The notes below the pieces were generated by a model. It was not told the origin of the DNA. It searched no databases and saw only the letters and a program-made list of their open reading frames with translations. A stretch of DNA of 64,000 nucleotides from Limnohabitans sp. DM1 (lineage in GTDB: Bacteria > Pseudomonadota > Gammaproteobacteria > Burkholderiales > Burkholderiaceae_C), in the NCBI RefSeq assembly GCF_001269385.1, contig NZ_CXOO01000014.1:237223-301222 (forward strand). The letters are read 5' to 3'. This document shows positions 60,256 through 64,000 of this stretch, in pieces (within the stretch, counting starts at the first letter, position 1; every line of letters begins with the position of its first letter). The position numbers were made by a program, and so were the translations under genes.

Positions 60256-61983
60256 GTGAACCATCCCACCCCCGCCATCGTTTCTCAACATGCAGTCCGT
60301 AGGCTGCCGCGCTGGGCGCTCTTTTTGCTGTGCGCAGCTTATGTTTTGCCCGGCTTCTGGGGACGAGGGCCTTGGAAATCTCAAGATATCGAGGCTTTGG
60401 GATACATGCTGATGCTGGCTCAGCCAGCCCCCGGCGATATCCTCAGCTGGCTCAAACCCACTCTGCTGGGACAAGCGGACGATAACCTGGCCTTGCTGAC
60501 CCACTGGATGGGTGCCTTGGCCATCAAATTGGCGCCTACAGGCTGGGAAGCCGCATTTGCGCGAGCGCCCTTTGTGGCCATGCTGGCGATCACGCTGGTC
60601 GCCACCTGGTACAGCGTTTACGCCCTGGCACGCCACCCGGCAGCTCAGCCTGTGGCCTTTGCCTTTGGTGGCGAAGCCCAACCCGCCGACTATGCCCGTG
60701 CCCTGGCAGATGGGGGCTTGCTGGCCTTGTTGGCCTGCCTGGGTTTGGCCCACCGTTCGCATGAGACCACACCATTTTTGATGCAACTGAGCTTTGGTGC
60801 TGGCTTATTTTTTGGCCTGACCCACCTGGCCCGCCACCCTTGGCGTGGCAGACTGGCCATTGCCGCCAGCATGTTGGGTCTGACCTTGACCGGCGCCCCC
60901 ACCATGGGCCTGCTGCTGGGCGTAGGCGGCGCGGTGATCAGTGCCACCATGCCTGCCGATCCGGCCCACAGGCGTTTGAGCATGCTCGATCTGGGGCTGC
61001 TGGCACTGATTGGCCTGCTGTGCATCACCACGGCTGGGGCTTTGGACCTTTGGCGCTGGCGCATCGCGCCCCATGCCTTGCTGAATGTTCACGACATGGC
61101 CCAATTGATCGCCTGGTTCACCTGGCCTGCTTGGCCTTTGGCCATCTGGTCTTTGTGGCGCTGGCGGGGACAACTGTCCCAAATATGGCTCCACCCGCAC
61201 CTGGCGTTACCACTGTGGTTTGTCATTGTCACCTTGGGGACGAGCTGGTTCACAGGCATTTCTGATCGTGTCTTGCTGGTTGCACTGCCCGCCATTGCAG
61301 CCTTGGCCGCATTTGCCCTGCCCACACTCAAGCGCAGCCTGAGCGCATTGATCGACTGGTTCACCTTGCTTTTCTTCAGCATCTGTGCCTTGACCATCTG
61401 GGTGGTTTGGGTGGCCATGCAAACTGGTTTCCCTGCCCAACCAGCGGCCAACGTGAAGCGTTTGGCACCTGAGTTTGTGCCTGAATTTTCTGTGACCGCT
61501 TTCACACTCGCCCTGCTCGCTACGCTGGCCTGGGCGGGCCTGGTCAAGTGGCGCACAGGCGCACACCGCTCAGCCATCTGGAAAAGCCTGGTCCTGCCCG
61601 CCAGCGGTGCTGTATTGTGCTGGTTGCTGCTGACCACCTTGTGGTTGCCCCTGCTGGACTATGCCCGCAGCTACGCGCCTTTCATGAAAAAAGTTGTCGA
61701 CATCACGGGCCCAAGCCACTGCTATCAATACGCAGGCATCACCAAACCTCAGGGGGCGGGCTTGATATATCACGCCCAAGTCAGCCTCAAGCCCTTGCAA
61801 AAACCCCTGCCTGACTGCGCCTGGCTGATCGTGGACCAGCAAAACCTGCCCTTGCTGTCGCAGCGCATCGCATCTTTGGGCTGGACAGAACAGACCCGTA
61901 TCACGCGACCGACAGACCGATTTGAGAATTTTGTGATCTTTGGCACTGCACCGGCCCCATCCACTGCCCCAGCATTGCGCTGA
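60256..61983 (+). CDS. Polytopic ArnT/PMT-like glycosyltransferase family protein
   Basis: A 575-residue membrane protein with about eleven to twelve hydrophobic segments and a C-terminal periplasmic part of about 100 residues. The first periplasmic loop has GRGPWKSQDIEALGYMLMLA, resembling the donor-binding loop of ArnT-like lipid-linked sugar transferases. I chose GTG 60256, because an earlier frame begins before the rpmE2 terminator; no strong Shine-Dalgarno is seen and the start is uncertain. It precedes a MATE gene by 3 bp, so they are co-transcribed. Specific substrate is unknown. Confidence 0.65.
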   Translation: MNHPTPAIVSQHAVRRLPRWALFLLCAAYVLPGFWGRGPWKSQDIEALGYMLMLAQPAPGDILSWLKPTLLGQADDNLALLTHWMGALAIKLAPTGWEAAFARAPFVAMLAITLVATWYSVYALARHPAAQPVAFAFGGEAQPADYARALADGGLLALLACLGLAHRSHETTPFLMQLSFGAGLFFGLTHLARHPWRGRLAIAASMLGLTLTGAPTMGLLLGVGGAVISATMPADPAHRRLSMLDLGLLALIGLLCITTAGALDLWRWRIAPHALLNVHDMAQLIAWFTWPAWPLAIWSLWRWRGQLSQIWLHPHLALPLWFVIVTLGTSWFTGISDRVLLVALPAIAALAAFALPTLKRSLSALIDWFTLLFFSICALTIWVVWVAMQTGFPAQPAANVKRLAPEFVPEFSVTAFTLALLATLAWAGLVKWRTGAHRSAIWKSLVLPASGAVLCWLLLTTLWLPLLDYARSYAPFMKKVVDITGPSHCYQYAGITKPQGAGLIYHAQVSLKPLQKPLPDCAWLIVDQQNLPLLSQRIASLGWTEQTRITRPTDRFENFVIFGTAPAPSTAPALR

Positions 61984-61986
61984 GCG

Positions 61987-63345
61987 ATGTCCGAGTTACG
62001 CACCATCGCCCGCCACGCGGGCACTGTGTTGATCGGGCAATTGGCCGTCATGTCCTTTGGTGTGGCCGATACACTGATCGCCGGTCGCTACAGCCCCCAT
62101 GCCCTGGCCATCTTGTCACTGGCCTCGTCGATCTACATCAGCATTTATGTGGCGCTCAACGGCATGCTGCAAGCCTTGCTGCCCGTCTGGGCCGAACTGC
62201 ATGGCGCCGGGCGAACGGCCGAAATTGGCAGATCCTTTCGACAAGCGTTGTACATCTGTGCCGGCGCCACTGCCGTGGGTTTTTGCGGACTGTGGTTCCC
62301 CGACCCTTGGCTGTCCTTGACCGATGTGCCCGCCGAACTTTGGCCGGACATTCGCGCTTACCTGCAAATTTTGGCCGTGGCCTTGGTGCCCTCACAGCTG
62401 TTTCGCATGTACGGCACGCTCAACCAGAGTCTGGGCTATCCACGCCTGGTGACCTGGCTGCAGGCGGGCGCTTTGCTGGTCAAAGTGCCCTTGTCCTATG
62501 GCCTGACTTTTGGTGCAGCGGGCTTGCCCGGCTTGGGCATAGTGGGCTGCGCATGGGCCACACTGATCGTCAACACCTTGATGATGCTCACCGGACTGTG
62601 GATGCTGCGCACACAGGACATTTACACCCCCTACCGGCTCTGGCGTCGCCTTGAAAAACCAAACGGGTCCACCTTGCGGCATTTTTTACAACTGGGCGTG
62701 CCTGCAGGCCTGTCCATCATGGTGGAAGTCACCTCCTTCACCCTGATGGCACTGTTCATTGCACGACTGGGTGCGGTGGCTTCGGCCAGTCACCAGATTG
62801 CTGCCAGCATGGCATCCGTGCTGTACATGGTTCCTCTGGCACTGGGCATTGCCAGCAGTGCGCGCACTGGTTATTGGCTGGGCGCAAATCAGCCGGGCAA
62901 AGCCCGGCATGCAGCTGGGCTGGGCATGGGCATGGCGGTGGCGGCAGCCTTGCTTTGTGCAGGACTGCTGTTCCTGGGACGTGAAAGTCTGGCCCAGGTG
63001 TTCACCAACACCCCCGAAGTGGCACAAGCGGCCAGCCTCTGGCTGGTCTGGGTGGCGCTCTATCACCTGGCCGATGCCGTGCAAGCCGTCTGCGCTTTTT
63101 TGTTGCGCTGCTACCGCATCACCCTGGCGCCCCTGCTCATCTACACCACATTGCTGTGGGGTGCCGGGCTGTATGGCGGTTACCAACTGGCCTACTCGGG
63201 ATTGGCTTGGGCCTCGTTGGACGCGCGCCCCAGCGTAGACAGTTTCTGGATGACCAGCACAGCTGCCCTGGTGGTCGTGTCGGCTCTCTTCGTCTGGCTG
63301 GTCTGGCGAGCCGCCAGGGCACCTCACACGCTGTCCAGCCACTGA
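61987..63345 (+). CDS. MATE-family efflux transporter
   Basis: A 452-residue MATE exporter with about twelve hydrophobic segments in two related halves. The first half begins GTVLIGQLAVMSFGVADTLI and the second has LQLGVPAGLSIMVEVTSFTLM, the usual duplicated MATE motif. It would export cationic compounds by Na+ or H+ antiport. It lies 3 bp after the glycosyltransferase-like gene. Specific substrate is unknown. Confidence 0.9.
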   Translation: MSELRTIARHAGTVLIGQLAVMSFGVADTLIAGRYSPHALAILSLASSIYISIYVALNGMLQALLPVWAELHGAGRTAEIGRSFRQALYICAGATAVGFCGLWFPDPWLSLTDVPAELWPDIRAYLQILAVALVPSQLFRMYGTLNQSLGYPRLVTWLQAGALLVKVPLSYGLTFGAAGLPGLGIVGCAWATLIVNTLMMLTGLWMLRTQDIYTPYRLWRRLEKPNGSTLRHFLQLGVPAGLSIMVEVTSFTLMALFIARLGAVASASHQIAASMASVLYMVPLALGIASSARTGYWLGANQPGKARHAAGLGMGMAVAAALLCAGLLFLGRESLAQVFTNTPEVAQAASLWLVWVALYHLADAVQAVCAFLLRCYRITLAPLLIYTTLLWGAGLYGGYQLAYSGLAWASLDARPSVDSFWMTSTAALVVVSALFVWLVWRAARAPHTLSSH

Positions 63346-63359
63346 GCCATCGACACGAC

Positions 63360-63396
63360 CGCATGACCTGTAAACCACTGACACACGCATGACCTG
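63360..63396 (+). repeat. 11-bp direct repeat after the MATE gene
   Basis: CGCATGACCTG occurs at 63360-63370 and 63386-63396, 26 bp apart, in the gap between the MATE gene and the insertion sequence. It could be a chance duplication or a trace of local slippage. No function is evident. Confidence 0.35.
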
Positions 63397-63457
63397 CGGC
63401 CTTGCGCTCCTCGGTTAAGGTAGCGGCCTGTTTCATTCACCCGGAGTGCCTTTTTAT

Positions 63458-64000
63458 GGCTCTGATGAATTTCAAGTGGGTTGCCCAGCATGAGGATTGA
63501 TAGCGTGGAAGTCGAGTCTCCCGGCGATCAAGAAGATGACAGTCTTGATCGTTGTGATTCGCGTAAACCCACGCGCACGACGCTTGGATGCCTGGAACAA
63601 ACCGTTGATGGCTTCGAGGAATCCGTTGGTCTGGCGTGTCTGCGCCCAGGCCACGATGCCTTCCATATGAGCGCGGATCATCTTGGCAACGTCCTTCATC
63701 GGTTCGACCTTGGAGCGCATCACGCATGTGCACCAGTGATCCAGCATGGTTCGCACAACGTTGATCTGCTTTCGATCAAGGATCTCACGCAACTGCTCTT
63801 TGTAGGACCACGCCCTGGCCGTGCGTTTGACGGTCATCTTGGCCATCAACGCATCCAGTTCAGCTGCCGCCTCCGGTTTGAGCTTGGCTGTGTCTTTGAG
63901 CAAAGTCCAGCGCATGCCCTTGAGAGACTTGTCGGTCTTCTGCTCGATCCGGCGCATCTTGTCCACTGCAGTGCTTGCGTGACCGATGATGTGAAACTTG
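63458..64000 (-). mobile_element. ISL3-type insertion sequence, 3' end (runs off window)
   Basis: The region encodes the end of an ISL3-type transposase. The likely outer end is GGCTCTGATGAA starting at 63458, since ISL3-group elements commonly end in GGCTCT. An AT-rich 8-mer (CTTTTTAT, 63450-63457) directly outside would be the target duplication. The other end and its duplication are beyond the window, so neither can be confirmed. Confidence 0.65.
63472..64000 (-). CDS. ISL3 family transposase, C-terminal part
   Basis: The last 175 or so codons of a DDE transposase, open to the right edge of the window. The sequence starts KFHIIGHASTAVDKMRR, which matches the DKFHV region of ISL3 transposases (second catalytic Asp just outside the window). 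It goes on to TNGFLEAINGLFQASKRRARGFT, holding the catalytic Glu of the DDE triad. The frame has no stop or frameshift within the window, so the copy could be intact. It ends next to the likely inverted repeat at 63458. Confidence 0.85.
   Translation of the reverse strand, partial: KFHIIGHASTAVDKMRRIEQKTDKSLKGMRWTLLKDTAKLKPEAAAELDALMAKMTVKRTARAWSYKEQLREILDRKQINVVRTMLDHWCTCVMRSKVEPMKDVAKMIRAHMEGIVAWAQTRQTNGFLEAINGLFQASKRRARGFTRITTIKTVIFLIAGRLDFHAINPHAGQPT

Noticed and set aside
63360..63396. Direct repeat considered as a CRISPR remnant
   Set aside because: Only two 11-bp copies without spacers of regular length and no cas genes; recorded as a simple repeat.

Overview
The window looks like a chromosomal segment of a GC-rich betaproteobacterium, most likely Burkholderiales/Comamonadaceae. 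Supporting signs are the ZapB-like/ZapA/6S RNA block, type B ribosomal protein L31 after rho, an FNR-controlled cbb3 oxidase locus, a Bug/TctC-type binding protein and several branched-chain-amino-acid-type (Liv) ABC transporters. This placement rests on gene content only. Genes are dense and mostly on the minus strand, in long operons with frequent 4-bp ATGA overlaps.

Layout. (1) 1-10963: a divergent catabolic locus. The minus-strand operon encodes a 6-hydroxynicotinate reductase-like protein, a UPF0280 protein, two DUF1185 paralogues, a Liv-type transporter with a fused LivH-LivM permease, and a cut-off Tat-exported nicotinamidase/isochorismatase-like protein. A TetR regulator and an enamidase-like amidohydrolase face the other way. 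Together they suggest reductive breakdown of nicotinate or a related N-heterocycle, known from Eubacterium barkeri. (2) 10998-18755: a cobalamin riboswitch followed by btuB, two BtuF-like proteins (one without a signal peptide), btuC, btuD, a corrinoid adenosyltransferase and cobQ. (3) 18838-21255: ZapB-like protein, zapA, 6S RNA, a TauE/SafE exporter and a SIMPL-domain protein. (4) 21347-32973: microaerobic respiration: a SafE-like membrane protein, hemN, fnr, cco genes including the tiny ccoQ and ccoS, ccoI and a universal stress protein, with three FNR-type palindromes. (5) 33119-34441: an orphan extracellular binding protein.

(6) 34511-57551: a 23-kb accessory catabolic island read on the minus strand. 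Its upstream part has a Liv-type transporter plus both subunits of an N,N-dimethylformamidase-like amidohydrolase; the small subunit is fused in frame to the LivM permease but also has its own strong ribosome-binding site. A LuxR-type regulator follows. Downstream lies an operon with a class I glutamine amidotransferase, a P450, a glutamine-synthetase-like ligase, a putidaredoxin-type ferredoxin and its reductase, an APC permease, an aldehyde dehydrogenase, a class III aminotransferase, a Tm-1-like protein and a HAD hydrolase. After a gap come a TctC-type binding protein and malonyl-CoA synthetase. The gene set resembles the gamma-glutamylation route for alkylamines (ipu-type). I propose that an amide is imported and hydrolysed, the amine is glutamylated, oxidised by the P450, deglutamylated, then transaminated and oxidised, possibly ending at malonyl-CoA. 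This is inference.

(7) 57552-64000: a 0.9-kb stretch without a supported gene, then rho, rpmE2 with a clear terminator, a polytopic glycosyltransferase-like protein, a MATE transporter, and the edge of an ISL3-type insertion sequence running off the window.
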